From NCBI RefSeq assembly GCF_008801475.1, contig NZ_VZPP01000004.1, positions 434,001-498,000 on the forward strand: 64,000 nt of DNA, read 5' to 3'. Both the position numbers and the translations under genes were made by a program. Position 1 is the stretch's first letter. Every line of letters begins with the position of its first letter. Source of the stretch: Pseudomonas moorei (GTDB lineage Bacteria > Pseudomonadota > Gammaproteobacteria > Pseudomonadales > Pseudomonadaceae). The notes under the pieces were generated by a model. It was not told the DNA's origin, did not search any database, and saw only the letters and a list, made by a program, of their open reading frames with translations. This document shows, one piece after another, positions 44,410 through 53,545 of the stretch.

Positions 44410-45918
44410 ATGCGCAGGTCGTTGTCGCCCAGGGTCGAATGCCTGGGCTTGATGCTGCTCGCCCTGCTTTTGGTCGGTGCCGGCCTGGGCCTGCGTCAAG
44501 TGCAGAACGTCGATGAAGAGCGTTTCCTCGGCGTGGCCCTGGAGATGCTGCACAACGGTTCATGGCTGATTCCCCACCGTGCCGGGGAAATCTATGGCGA
44601 CAAACCACCGATTTTCATGTGGGCGGTGGCGTTCTTCGCCTGGCTCACCGGCAAACCCAACCTTGCCCTGTTCATACCCGGGCTGTTTTCCGCAGTGACC
44701 GTCACGGCCATGGTCTATGACCTCGGTCGCCGGCTGTGGAACCAGCGCATCGGACGCATTGCCGCGCTGTTGTACCTGGCGACCTACCAGACCTACAGCA
44801 TCCTGCGCACCGGGCAGATCGACAGCTTTCTGGTTCTGTTCACCACGCTGGGCCTCTACGGCCTGGCCCGCCATCTGTTGCTGGGGCCGGCATGGCGCTG
44901 GTTCTACATAGGCTGTGCGGGCATGGGGATCGGGGTGATCACCAAAGGCGTGGGCTTTCTGCCCGCGCTGATGCTGATCCCTTATGCCTATGCGGTGCGC
45001 AAGGATTGGCCGGGCGTGGTGGCCATGCCGGGCCAGGCGCGCAAATGGTGGCTCGGGTTGCTGGTGATGCTGGCGGCGATTGCGGTCTGGCTGTTACCCA
45101 TGGCGTTGTCCATCGTATTCAATGGCTCCGCTGACGAGGTGGCCTATGCCCGGGAAATCCTACTGCGCCAGACCGCCGGGCGCTACGCCGCTTCGTGGGA
45201 CCACCGCGAACCCTTCTGGTACTTTTTCACCAACGTCATTCCGCAATACTGGCTGCCTTTGGTACTGGCCTTGCCATGGCTGGTGCCGGCCTGGCGCCGT
45301 CAGCTGAAAAAACGTGACGGCCGGGTGCTGGTGCTGCTCGGATGGGTCGCACTGGTGGTGCTGTTCTTTTGCATCAGCGCCGGCAAGCGCAAGTTGTACA
45401 TCTACCCGGCGCTGCCGGGGCTGGTGCTGGCGGCTGCGCCGCTGATCCCCTGGTTGCTGCAACGCTGGTTCAAGCAGCGTCCGCGCTTGCAACGGGTATT
45501 TCCGGCCCTGGTGGTGGGCTGGTTCGTGCTGTGGTTCGCCCGCGGGGTTATCGAACCGATCAGCGACGGCGCCAATCCGCACGTCGCCATCATGGAGCAA
45601 GCAGCGTCCATGACCCACGGTGCGGATCTGGTTCTGGTCCAGTGGCGCGAGGGTCATTGGCTGTACGCCCGTCAGCCGATCGTGCATTTCGGTATGGCCG
45701 AGTCGACGGTCGAGCAGGCGGCACAATGGCTGCGTGAACACCCGCAGGCCTATGCCCTGGTGCCGGACGATGTCCTGGCCCGGTGCTTCAAGCCCGAAGC
45801 GACACATGAGCTGGGTGAAACATCTCGGGCCGAGTGGTCGATCGTCGGCGCCGATGCCGATAACGGCAAATGCCATCCGGGCCAGCCTGAGCATGTTTAT
45901 CGTTTCAGTTGGGATTGA
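44410..45918 (+). CDS. GT39-family (ArnT/PMT-like) lipid-linked sugar transferase 1
   Basis: 502-residue inner-membrane glycosyltransferase with about 11-12 TM helices and a C-terminal periplasmic domain. The first periplasmic loop has the acidic catalytic motif NVDEERFLGVALEML and GEIYGDKPPIFMWAVAF, as in ArnT. It would take the sugar from undecaprenyl phosphate and add it to lipid A or core in the periplasm. GAG-rich spacing of 3 bp after the LAB_N gene. Second such enzyme at 46163. Confidence 0.88.
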   Translation: MRRSLSPRVECLGLMLLALLLVGAGLGLRQVQNVDEERFLGVALEMLHNGSWLIPHRAGEIYGDKPPIFMWAVAFFAWLTGKPNLALFIPGLFSAVTVTAMVYDLGRRLWNQRIGRIAALLYLATYQTYSILRTGQIDSFLVLFTTLGLYGLARHLLLGPAWRWFYIGCAGMGIGVITKGVGFLPALMLIPYAYAVRKDWPGVVAMPGQARKWWLGLLVMLAAIAVWLLPMALSIVFNGSADEVAYAREILLRQTAGRYAASWDHREPFWYFFTNVIPQYWLPLVLALPWLVPAWRRQLKKRDGRVLVLLGWVALVVLFFCISAGKRKLYIYPALPGLVLAAAPLIPWLLQRWFKQRPRLQRVFPALVVGWFVLWFARGVIEPISDGANPHVAIMEQAASMTHGADLVLVQWREGHWLYARQPIVHFGMAESTVEQAAQWLREHPQAYALVPDDVLARCFKPEATHELGETSRAEWSIVGADADNGKCHPGQPEHVYRFSWD

Positions 45919-45929
45919 GAAAAAAAGCA

Positions 45930-46157
45930 ATGAGCAAAGCAAGGAAGGCTGGGCTGCTGGTTGTCGTTGTTGCGTTAGCGTTGGTAATCACTAGAGGGTG
46001 GCGCTTGTTGCCCAGTGATGAGTCCGACAACATCACCGAACTGGACGGCGAGGGCATGACAATGGACACCGCTGGCGACCTGTATGTCGTCAGCGAGCCC
46101 AATCAGCCCTACCGCTTCAGCAAGACCAAGAACGCTCAAGTAGCCGCTGCGGAGTAG
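45930..46157 (+). CDS. Truncated SdiA-regulated-domain protein with N-terminal membrane anchor
   Basis: 75 residues: a basic start and one TM helix (KAGLLVVVVALALVITRG, residues 7-23), a short linker, then DGEGMTMDTAGDLYVVSEPN and PYRFSK at residues 39-65. That last part matches the very C-terminal blade of the SdiA-regulated (YjiK-like) beta-propeller family, whose full-length proteins are about 300 residues; the propeller core is missing. It is placed between the two GT39 genes with tight spacing (12 and 5 bp), so it is probably translated. Either a decayed remnant or a small membrane protein retained in the operon. Confidence 0.65.
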   Translation: MSKARKAGLLVVVVALALVITRGWRLLPSDESDNITELDGEGMTMDTAGDLYVVSEPNQPYRFSKTKNAQVAAAE

Positions 46158-46162
46158 CCTTG

Positions 46163-47581
46163 ATGGGGTTGATCCTGACTCGTTTCTCGAACCGCAATAT
46201 CGCCTTGCTCGCGGCCGTCGCCATTGCGCTGCTGTTTTTCTGGGGCTTGGGCAACGTACCCTTTCTCAGCGTCAACGAAGCGCGCCGTGCCGTCACCGTC
46301 CGTGAAATGCGTGAGGCGGGGAGCTGGTTGCTGCCTTACATGAACGGCGACTTGTACCTGTCCAAACCGCCGTTTTTCTACTGGGCCGGTCTTGTTTCGA
46401 CCGCCGTAGTGGGCAGCTTATCCGAGTGGAGCGTGCGTCTGCCTTCGGCGCTGGCCGCGACCTTGTGCTGTGTCGGCACTTATCTGTACGGCGTCAGGCA
46501 GGCGGGGCGCCAGGTGGGGCTGTTCGCGGTTGTGTTCCTGGCGGCGAACGGGGCTTTCAGCCTGTTCGCCCGCCGCTCTGAAATCGAAATGCTCTTGACC
46601 CTGCTGTGTTTTGGCGCGCTGCTGGCGGCCTGGCAATTCATATTCCAGCAGGGCCGTGCCATCTGGAGTCGACTCAGTTACGTGCTCATTGGCTGTGCGT
46701 TGCTGACCAAGGGGCCGGTGTGCCTGTTGTGGGTGACAGCGCCAATTCTGGCTTATGCCCTGATCTATCGCGATGCCCGGGCCAAAGCCTATCTGTGTGA
46801 CGCTTGGGGCTGGCTCATTGCATTGATGCTGGGTGGTTCCTGGTACCTGGCTGTCTCCATCAATCAGGGGTGGGGCATCTGGGCGTCGATCATCAGCGAA
46901 GACATCGTGAAGAAGATCGACGGCAAAGGCGCCGAAGCCTGGTACGCCTATTTGCTGTACCTGGCCGGTGACTTCTTTCCGTTCTGGCTGATCGTCTTTG
47001 TGCAGCCGCGAAAGTTCTGGGCAATGATTCGATCGCGCCGCGAGGCGGCCATGTTGCTGTGTTGCAGCCTGCTGCCATTGCTGGTGTTCTCTTTTTTCAC
47101 CGAAAAACATGGCAAGTATTTGCTGCCGGTTTACCCGTCCATGGCGCTGCTGCTGGCCATGCACTGGACGGCCGTGCTTGACGATGCGAAGGGCCGCTGG
47201 CGTGCCTGCCTGACCACGGTTCCCTTCGTGATGCTGGGCGGGTTCTTGGTGTTTTATGCGTTCGTCGAGGCGCGGGTGCTGTCTCACCGCGTCGCTGGTC
47301 TTGAGCAGGTCGCCACGCTGGCGGTAGGGCAGCCGGGCCAGAAAGCCTACACACTCGGTCAGCCGGATATCCGCCTGGTCTACTACATGGGCCGACCGGT
47401 CAGGGGGCTGACGATTGCTCAGTTGCAAGCGGACACCCGGCCGGCGGGGCTGCTGTTCGTGCCGCAACCCCTGAACCCGAAATTGCAAAACCTGGCGTCG
47501 TGCAAGGTCGGAGAAATTGACCCGTATCTGAAACCGGGCCGATCAGCGCTTCTGGTTCGCACGGGTAGCGATTGCCACTGA
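46163..47581 (+). CDS. GT39-family (ArnT/PMT-like) lipid-linked sugar transferase 2
   Basis: 472-residue ArnT-like integral membrane transferase. The first loop holds SVNEARRAVTVREMREAGSWLLPYMNGDLYLSKPPFFYW, i.e. the acidic NEAR motif and substrate loop; FFTEKHGKYLLPVYPSMALLL is the later PMT motif. C-terminal periplasmic part about residues 370-472. GGAG lies 8 nt before ATG 46163. It differs from the first GT39 gene throughout, so the pair probably acts on two acceptor positions. Last gene of the cluster; no terminator was recognised directly after it. Confidence 0.88.
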   Translation: MGLILTRFSNRNIALLAAVAIALLFFWGLGNVPFLSVNEARRAVTVREMREAGSWLLPYMNGDLYLSKPPFFYWAGLVSTAVVGSLSEWSVRLPSALAATLCCVGTYLYGVRQAGRQVGLFAVVFLAANGAFSLFARRSEIEMLLTLLCFGALLAAWQFIFQQGRAIWSRLSYVLIGCALLTKGPVCLLWVTAPILAYALIYRDARAKAYLCDAWGWLIALMLGGSWYLAVSINQGWGIWASIISEDIVKKIDGKGAEAWYAYLLYLAGDFFPFWLIVFVQPRKFWAMIRSRREAAMLLCCSLLPLLVFSFFTEKHGKYLLPVYPSMALLLAMHWTAVLDDAKGRWRACLTTVPFVMLGGFLVFYAFVEARVLSHRVAGLEQVATLAVGQPGQKAYTLGQPDIRLVYYMGRPVRGLTIAQLQADTRPAGLLFVPQPLNPKLQNLASCKVGEIDPYLKPGRSALLVRTGSDCH

Positions 47582-47766
47582 TCGGCATCATGATTCGCGA
47601 TATCGTTTGTTGGTGGCCGTCGGTGCGGGCTCAGTGCTTGTCGCGATTTTCATTATGCGCTCGAGCATGCGGTTGAAGGCGGCTTGCCTGATCCCGAGCT
47701 GAACAAAAGACAAGCCGCAGAGCGGCCGCGCATGGCTATAATCGGGCCACGTTCCAAAACCGATCA

Positions 47767-47799
47767 CCTGTGGGAGCCGGCTCGCTCCTACAGGGGGCC
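47767..47799. repeat. REP palindrome
   Basis: CCTGTGGGAGCCGGCTCGCTCCTACAGGGGG, upstream of the DUF1993 gene. Confidence 0.68.
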
Positions 47800-47832
47800 G
47801 ACGTTTCCCTCCGTCACCACACGAGACCTGCC

Positions 47833-48342
47833 ATGACCATTTCCCTGTATGACGCTTCCGTTCCTGTTTTCAAGCAAATGCTCAGCGCCCTGAGCGATGT
47901 GCTGAAGAAGGCTGAAGCCCACGCGACTGCAAAGAACATCGACCCGAATGCGTTCCTGCAAGCCCGTCTGTACCCGGACATGTTCCCGCTGGTTCGTCAG
48001 GTGCAGATCGCCGTTGATTTCGCCAAGGGCGTTTCCGCCCGTCTGGCCGAAGTCGAACTGCCGAAGTACGACGACAGCGAAACCACTTTCGCCGAGCTGC
48101 AAGCCTTGATCGCCAAGGTCCTGGCCTTCATCGGCGAGATCAAGCCGGAGCAGATCAACGGCAAGGAAGGCATCGAAATCGTTACCCGTCCGGGCACGCC
48201 TAAAGAGAAGCGCTTCTCTGGCCAGGCTTACCTGCTGACCTACGGGCTGCCGCAATTCTTCTTCCACGTCACCACCGCTTACGCATTGCTGCGCCACAAC
48301 GGCGTGGAAGTGGGCAAGCGCGATTACATGGGCGCGTTCTAA
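47833..48342 (+). CDS. DUF1993 family protein
   Basis: 169-residue soluble all-helical protein. The DUF1993 signature is visible: LYDASVPVFKQMLSALSDVL at the start, RLYPDMFPLVRQVQIAVDFAKG and FFFHVTTAYALLRHNGVEVGK near the end. The family has a DinB-like helical bundle; its function is unknown. Codon use is like highly expressed genes (few rare codons). Followed by a strong terminator shared with sstT. Confidence 0.88.
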   Translation: MTISLYDASVPVFKQMLSALSDVLKKAEAHATAKNIDPNAFLQARLYPDMFPLVRQVQIAVDFAKGVSARLAEVELPKYDDSETTFAELQALIAKVLAFIGEIKPEQINGKEGIEIVTRPGTPKEKRFSGQAYLLTYGLPQFFFHVTTAYALLRHNGVEVGKRDYMGAF

Positions 48343-48355
48343 ACCGTCCAGGTAC

Positions 48356-48393
48356 AAAAAAGCCCCCGCAGCCTTGGGTTGCGGGGGCTTTTT
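48356..48393. terminator. Bidirectional rho-independent terminator
   Basis: AAAAAAGCCCCCGCA-GCCTTGGGT-TGCGGGGGCTTTTT: strong stem with A and T runs between convergent genes. Confidence 0.92.
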
Positions 48394-48441
48394 CATGTAT
48401 GCGCATTTATTCGCTACACCACGAATCCTGTGGGATTTCTG

Positions 48442-49674
48442 TCAGGCCAAACGCTCGGCTTTCTGCGCTTCACCCAGGCATGCCGCCGCGGTGAACAGCA
48501 CGTCGGTGGACGAATTCAACGCCGTCTCCGCCGAGTCCTGCAGTACGCCGATGATGAAACCGACCGCGACCACCTGCATCGCGATTTCACTTGGGATGCC
48601 GAACAAGCTGCACGCCAGTGGAATCAGCAGCAGCGAACCGCCCGCCACACCCGAAGCGCCACAGGCGCAAATGGCTGCGACAACGCTGAGCAGGATGGCG
48701 GTCGGGATGTCCACGGCAATGCCCAGGGTATGCACCGCTGCCAGCGCCAGTACGGTGATGGTGATGGCTGCACCGGCCATGTTGATGGTGGCACCCAGCG
48801 GGATCGACACCGAGTAGGTGTCTTCATGCAGGCCCAGGCGCTTGCTCAGTTCCAGGTTGACCGGAATGTTCGCCGCCGAGCTACGGGTGAAGAACGCGGT
48901 GATCCCGCTTTCACGCAGGCAGGTCAGCACCAGTGGATAGGGGTTGCGACGCAATTTCCAGAAGACGATGGCCGGGTTCATCACCAGCGCCACGAACAGC
49001 ATGCAGCCGAGCAGCACCGCCAGCAGGTGGGCGTAACCGACCAGGGCACCGAAACCGGAGGTGGCCAGGGTCGAGGCCACCAGGCCGAAGATCCCCAGCG
49101 GTGCAAAGCGAATCACCACGCGCACGATGACGGTCACGCCATTGGACAGGTCGCCCAGCACTTCGCGGGTGGTGTCGCCGGCGTGGCGAATGGCGACGCC
49201 CATGCCGATGGCCCAGGCCAGAATGCCGATGAAGTTGGCGTTCATCAGTGCGCTGATCGGGTTGTCGACCACGCTCAGCATCAGGCTTTGCAGGACTTCG
49301 CCGATGCCGCCGGGCGCGGTCACCGCAACGTCATGGGTCGACAGCACCAGGCTGGAGGGGAACATCATGCTCGCCACTACCGCGACCACGGCGGCGGCAA
49401 AGGTGCCCAGCAGGTACAAGAACAGAATCGGCCGGATGTGGGTTTCCTGGCCATGTTTATGGTTGGCGATCGACGCCATGACCAGCACGAACACCAGAAT
49501 CGGCGCGACCGCTTTTAGCGCGCTGACGAAGACCTTGCCGATAAACGCCGTGGCCTTTGCTGCTTCCGGCGCGAACAGCGCCAGGGCAATCCCGGCGATC
49601 AAACCGATGATGATTTGCGTGACCAGGCTGGTGCGTTTGAGGTGTTGCCATAGAGAAGGGGATGAAGCGGTCAT
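48442..49674 (-). CDS. sstT: Serine/threonine:sodium symporter
   Basis: 410-residue DAACS-family symporter importing L-serine and L-threonine with Na+. Eight TM helices plus two re-entrant loops, with the serine-rich loop [21 protein letters not shown] and the TM7 motif [19 protein letters not shown], followed by [21 protein letters not shown]. These are SstT-specific variants of the GltP/DctA pattern. Start ATG 49674. Transcribed alone. Confidence 0.94.
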   Translation of the reverse strand: MTASSPSLWQHLKRTSLVTQIIIGLIAGIALALFAPEAAKATAFIGKVFVSALKAVAPILVFVLVMASIANHKHGQETHIRPILFLYLLGTFAAAVVAVVASMMFPSSLVLSTHDVAVTAPGGIGEVLQSLMLSVVDNPISALMNANFIGILAWAIGMGVAIRHAGDTTREVLGDLSNGVTVIVRVVIRFAPLGIFGLVASTLATSGFGALVGYAHLLAVLLGCMLFVALVMNPAIVFWKLRRNPYPLVLTCLRESGITAFFTRSSAANIPVNLELSKRLGLHEDTYSVSIPLGATINMAGAAITITVLALAAVHTLGIAVDIPTAILLSVVAAICACGASGVAGGSLLLIPLACSLFGIPSEIAMQVVAVGFIIGVLQDSAETALNSSTDVLFTAAACLGEAQKAERLA

Positions 49675-50073
49675 AAAACAGCATCTCTGATTTTTTATAA
49701 GTGCATGGTTTCGCAGGTGTGCAGCAACAAGCCGGGCAGGCCGCAGGCCGGAAACCGTAAGGGGAAACGCGGGGGTGTAATGCCGCTGATTAACCTGTGG
49801 CGAGGGAGCAAGCTCCCTCGCCACAGGTCAGTGTTTCGGCTTGGTTGAACGGCATCGACCACAGGGTGTACGTTTTTCAGGGCGCGGACTTTATCACAGC
49901 GTAGGGCCGATCCTTCAGACCTGTGACGAACTGACGCCCTGGCGTTCAACGCAATTTGCAGGTTCGTGCAACCCTGTGCGCAAACACTCTGTTAAGATCC
50001 GCCATCCTCATTTTCATGTCTGCCAGTGGGCCTTCGGGCTATCGCTGGTGTTGTCGTTTTTCTGGAGTTTTGC
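49675..50073. other. Divergent intergenic region sstT / MFS gene
   Basis: 399 bp. Contains a REP palindrome at 49795-49828 and otherwise unremarkable sequence; no ribosome-site-supported gene or clear promoter was identified. The region just before the MFS start is AT-rich (around 49980-50010). Confidence 0.5.
49795..49828. repeat. REP palindrome (GTGGCGAGGGAGC type)
   Basis: CCTGTGGCGAGGGAGCAAGCTCCCTCGCCACAGG, a perfect 16-bp inverted repeat with a 2-bp centre. Confidence 0.85.
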
Positions 50074-51231
50074 ATGCGGTTGTTGCCCATCCTTCTGTTG
50101 TCCGCCGCCGGTTTCACGGTGCTGACCACGGAGTTCATCATTGTCGGCCTGCTGCCGGCCATCGCCCGCGACCTCGAGGTCAGCATCCCGCAAGCGGGTT
50201 TGCTGGTGACCCTGTTCGCGTTCACCGTTGCCGCCTTCGGGCCATTCCTCACCGCGTATTTCGCCCAGTTCGAGCGGCGCAAGCTGTTCATCAGTGTGCT
50301 GATCATGTTCGGCCTGGCCAACACCCTCGCGGCGTTGGCGCCGAACATTGGGGTCATGGCGCTTGCCCGCTTGATTCCTGCCTTGGGACTGCCGGTGTTC
50401 TGGGCGCTGGCCAGTGAGACGGCGGTGGATATCGTCGGGCCGGATTACGCCGGACGCGCCATCGCCAAGATCGGCTTCGGCATTGTCTGCGCCACGGTGT
50501 TCGGTATTCCGGTGGGTACCCTGATTTCCGATGCATTCGGCTGGCGCAGTGCTTTCGGCATCCTCGCGTTCATCGCCTTTGCCAAGGCGCTGCTGCTGTT
50601 TATCTATTTGCCCAAAACCAGTCTGCATCAGCACCAGGTCAGTTTCCGTTCACAGTTCAAGATCCTGCGCAGCCCATTGATGGTGGGCCACGTGCTGCTG
50701 TCGATCATTGTGTTCAGCGGCATGTTCACCGCCTACACCTACCTGGCAGACATTCTCGAGCGTTTGGCCGGTTTCGATGGCACGGTGGTTGGCTGGTGCC
50801 TGATGGGCTTCGGCGCGGTCGGGTTGATCGGTAACTCGCTGGGGGGGCGTGCGGTGGATCGCCATCCGCTGATCGCTTCGATGATGTTCTGCGCATTCAT
50901 GATTGCTGGCCTGGTGGCGCTGGTGCCGAACATTCATTCGCCATTCGGTCTGGCGGCGGCGATGGGCATCTGGGGCATCACTCAGGCAGCGCTGTTTCTG
51001 GTCAGCCATGTGCGGTTGATGAAAGCCGCACCCGAGGCACCCGCATTCGCGGCATCGCTGAACATTGCCGGGGCCAACCTCGGGATCGGCCTGGGCGCCA
51101 TGATCGGTGGCCGGGTCATCGACAGCGTTGGCTTGCAAGGCCTGGGGTTTGCGGCTGCCGCTTTTATTCTGGCGTCGATCCTGTTGGCCATCGCGCTGAT
51201 GACCTTCAAGCCTCGGCCAGTCTTCGCCTGA
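50074..51231 (+). CDS. MFS transporter (arabinose/chloramphenicol efflux-type)
   Basis: 385-residue MFS protein with 12 TM helices of the AraJ/YdhP-like DHA1 group: TTEFIIVGLLPAIARDLEVSIPQAGLLVTLFAFTVA at helices 1-2, FERRKLFISVLIMFGLANTLAA, and the antiporter motif C-like GIPVGTLISDAFGWRSAFGIL in helix 5, which suggests drug or sugar efflux. TGGAG precedes ATG 50074. Its stop is 4 bp from the convergent nhaR gene. Confidence 0.9.
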   Translation: MRLLPILLLSAAGFTVLTTEFIIVGLLPAIARDLEVSIPQAGLLVTLFAFTVAAFGPFLTAYFAQFERRKLFISVLIMFGLANTLAALAPNIGVMALARLIPALGLPVFWALASETAVDIVGPDYAGRAIAKIGFGIVCATVFGIPVGTLISDAFGWRSAFGILAFIAFAKALLLFIYLPKTSLHQHQVSFRSQFKILRSPLMVGHVLLSIIVFSGMFTAYTYLADILERLAGFDGTVVGWCLMGFGAVGLIGNSLGGRAVDRHPLIASMMFCAFMIAGLVALVPNIHSPFGLAAAMGIWGITQAALFLVSHVRLMKAAPEAPAFAASLNIAGANLGIGLGAMIGGRVIDSVGLQGLGFAAAAFILASILLAIALMTFKPRPVFA

Positions 51232-51235
51232 GGCT

Positions 51236-52135
51236 TCACAGTTCGGTAAACAACTCGCGGCGGGCACCTTCGGTAATGGCGACAATGCCAGGGTGCTTGA
51301 CCTTGCGGTCCACCGAAATGGCATAGAACGACTCGCTGACCGCGTCGGTCTGGCCTATCAGCTCCACGCCGTATTGGCGCCGAACTTCATCGGCGATCAC
51401 GCTCGGACCGATGAAAATCCCGCTACCGGACTGCCCGAAGGCTTGCATCAAGGCACTGTCGTCGAATTCGCCAACGATGCGCGGCTGGATCTGTTGTTCG
51501 GCGAACCAGCGTTGCAAGCGGCTGCGCACCACGGTTTCCGGTCCGGGAATCAGCAGCGGAGCCCCGTTCAGGCTACCGGGGAAGTCGCCACCGTAGATCG
51601 CTGCCAGCTCCTTGGTCGCAAAAAAACTGATCCCGCATTCACCGAGTTTCTGGCTGTAGCCCTTGATGTCCAGATGCGACGGCATCGGGCTGTCGGAGAT
51701 CACCAGGTCCAGGCGCTGGATGGCCAGGTCGGCGAGCAGGCGTTCGAGCTTGTCTTCGCGACAGGTGATGCGCAGCGGTTCGCTCAATTCCATGGTGGGC
51801 GCGATCAGTCGGTAGACGATGGATTTGGGCACCACGTCGGCCACACCGACCCGGAACAGGATCTGTTGTTCGTTGGGCTGCGCCCGCAGCATCAGTTCCA
51901 GTTCACCTCCCAGCTGAAACATCTGCTCGGCGTAGGGCAGGGTTTGCCGGCCGGCCTCGGTGAGCTCCAGTTGCCGGCCGACCCGGCGAAACAACTCGAT
52001 GCCATAAGTCTGTTCGAGCAGGGAGATTTGTCCGCTGATGGTCTGGGGCGTCAGGTTCAGTTGCTCGCAGGCGCGCACGATGCTGCCGGTCTTGGCCACG
52101 ACCCAGAAGTAATGCAGTTGTCGATAGTTGAGCAT
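51236..52135 (-). CDS. nhaR: LysR-family regulator NhaR
   Basis: 299-residue LTTR. The HTH begins MLNYRQLHYFWVVAKTGSIVRACEQLNLTPQTISGQISLLE, closely matching NhaR; the effector domain has VGVADVVPKSIVYRLIAPTM and GSGIFIGPSVIADEVRRQYG. NhaR senses sodium and alkaline pH in enterics. No nhaA is beside it here, so its target in this organism is not evident from context. Confidence 0.88.
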   Translation of the reverse strand: MLNYRQLHYFWVVAKTGSIVRACEQLNLTPQTISGQISLLEQTYGIELFRRVGRQLELTEAGRQTLPYAEQMFQLGGELELMLRAQPNEQQILFRVGVADVVPKSIVYRLIAPTMELSEPLRITCREDKLERLLADLAIQRLDLVISDSPMPSHLDIKGYSQKLGECGISFFATKELAAIYGGDFPGSLNGAPLLIPGPETVVRSRLQRWFAEQQIQPRIVGEFDDSALMQAFGQSGSGIFIGPSVIADEVRRQYGVELIGQTDAVSESFYAISVDRKVKHPGIVAITEGARRELFTEL

Positions 52136-52273
52136 TGCGGGTTCTACAGTTCGTTAAAACCGAAGTATAGCCGCTAAAAATACGAATTTTCCTGAAGTGT
52201 TTGTCTCCCTAGAATGCGTCGCTATCAACGGGCCATCGTCTCGGCACCGTTTGTTCTATTCGAAGGAGACAAC

Positions 52274-52516
52274 ATGAAGTTCAAGACCACGGCATTGCTG
52301 ATCACGTCTTTACTGGTACTGGCCGGTTGTGACCAGGCGGAAAAAAGCGCCCAGCAACTGATGGGCAAAGCTGCCGAAAGCGCCAAACAGGCCATCGACG
52401 ATACTCACAAGGCCGCCGAGCAAGCGCTGAGCGATGCCACTGGCGGGTTGAGCAGCAAAAAAGAATCAACGGAAAAAGATGCGGAAAAAACCGAGTCTTC
52501 GTCCCAGGAAATCTAA
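52274..52516 (+). CDS. Small lipoprotein with Ala/Lys-rich helix
   Basis: 80 residues. Signal peptide and lipobox LLVLAGC, lipidated at C19, then a strongly amphipathic helix rich in Ala, Lys and Gln (KSAQQLMGKAAESAKQAIDD and following) and a charged tail (SKKESTEKDAEKTESSS). GAAGGAGACAAC precedes ATG 52274. The helix looks apolipoprotein-like and could lie along the membrane or peptidoglycan. Next gene (TerC) starts 29 bp later on the same strand. Confidence 0.8.
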   Translation: MKFKTTALLITSLLVLAGCDQAEKSAQQLMGKAAESAKQAIDDTHKAAEQALSDATGGLSSKKESTEKDAEKTESSSQEI

Positions 52517-52545
52517 ACCGTCTTACAGCGAGTCAGGACTGACCC

Positions 52546-53295
52546 ATGGAATACCTTTTACAACTAGCTGCCAGCCCCACCGCGTGGATTGCCCTGGCCA
52601 CCCTGGTGGTGATGGAAATCGTGCTTGGCATCGATAACCTGATCTTCATCTCGATCCTGACCAACAAACTGCCCGAGCAACATCGCCAGAAAGCACGGCG
52701 CATCGGTATCGGCATGGCGCTTATTTTGCGACTGGGCTTGCTGAGTACCATTGCGTTCATCGTCCAGTTGACGGCGCCTGTGATCGAAGTGTTTGGCCAG
52801 GCTTTCTCCTGGAAAGACATGATCCTGATTGCCGGTGGCCTGTTCCTGTTGTGGAAAGCCACCACCGAGATCCATCACAGCATGGACCCGGCTCCGGAAG
52901 ATCCGACGTCGGCGACCTCGACCGTGACCCTGGGCTTTGCCGCAGCGATTGGTCAGATCCTGATGCTGGACATGGTGTTCTCCATCGACAGCATCATTAC
53001 CGCTGTCGGCATGACCGAGCATTTGCCGATCATGATCATCGCGGTGGTGGTGTCGGTGCTTGTGATGTTGCTGGCGGCTGATCCACTGGCCAAGTTCATC
53101 AACGACAACCCGACGGTGGTGATGCTGGCCCTGGGCTTCCTGATCATGATCGGCATGACGCTGATCGCCGAAGGCTTCGGCGCCCACGTACCGAAAGGCT
53201 ATGTCTACGCCGCCATGGCGTTCTCGGCTGCGATCGAGGTGTTGAACATGATGTCCCGCCGCGCCCGGCAGAAGCGGGTCTCCGCTGAAGCTTGA
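52546..53295 (+). CDS. TerC-family membrane protein
   Basis: 249-residue inner-membrane protein with seven or so TM helices. The acidic metal-site motifs of TerC are clear: [17 protein letters not shown] in helix 1 and [21 protein letters not shown] in the middle, with [19 protein letters not shown] near the end. Family members export Mn2+ or provide metal to exported enzymes. Probably co-transcribed with the preceding lipoprotein. A strong terminator follows. Confidence 0.92.
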   Translation: MEYLLQLAASPTAWIALATLVVMEIVLGIDNLIFISILTNKLPEQHRQKARRIGIGMALILRLGLLSTIAFIVQLTAPVIEVFGQAFSWKDMILIAGGLFLLWKATTEIHHSMDPAPEDPTSATSTVTLGFAAAIGQILMLDMVFSIDSIITAVGMTEHLPIMIIAVVVSVLVMLLAADPLAKFINDNPTVVMLALGFLIMIGMTLIAEGFGAHVPKGYVYAAMAFSAAIEVLNMMSRRARQKRVSAEA

Positions 53296-53308
53296 TTGGC
53301 GCTGAACG

Positions 53309-53350
53309 AAACGGCCGCCTGTGCTCGAAAGAGTCCAGGCGGCCGTTTTT
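53309..53350 (+). terminator. Rho-independent terminator
   Basis: AAACGGCCGCCTG and CAGGCGGCCGTTTTT form a 13-bp stem with a 14-nt loop and a T run after terC. Confidence 0.92.
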
Positions 53351-53374
53351 GTTTGCAGGGCCCGAAGGCTTCGG

Positions 53375-53545
53375 TTAATGGGCCGTGGCGTGGTGCTCGG
53401 CGGATTTTTCGGCGTTGACCAAGGGCGTCGGTTGAACAGGGTGGTGATGGTGCCGACGCGTAATGCGCAGAACTCCCCAAAGCATGGCGGTGGCAACGGC
53501 CAGCCAGCTGGAAATCAACATCACGATTGTCATTGTCAGGCTCAT
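53375..53545 (-). CDS. Small single-TM hypothetical protein with His-rich segment
   Basis: 56 residues: one N-terminal TM helix (TMTIVMLISSWLAVATAMLWGVL), then a basic His-rich stretch RITRRHHHHPVQPTP and a His-containing C-terminus (SAEHHATAH). AGAGGAGG lies 6 nt before the ATG at 53545, one of the strongest ribosome sites in the window. Seven or more histidines beside a TerC metal-transport gene are suggestive of metal binding, which is inference. Unknown family. Confidence 0.65.
   Translation of the reverse strand: MSLTMTIVMLISSWLAVATAMLWGVLRITRRHHHHPVQPTPLVNAEKSAEHHATAH

Noticed and set aside
42367..47581. arn (aminoarabinose) operon
   Set aside because: No ArnA, ArnB or ArnD and an epimerase in their place; the GT2 lacks the ArnC-type C-terminal TM pair.
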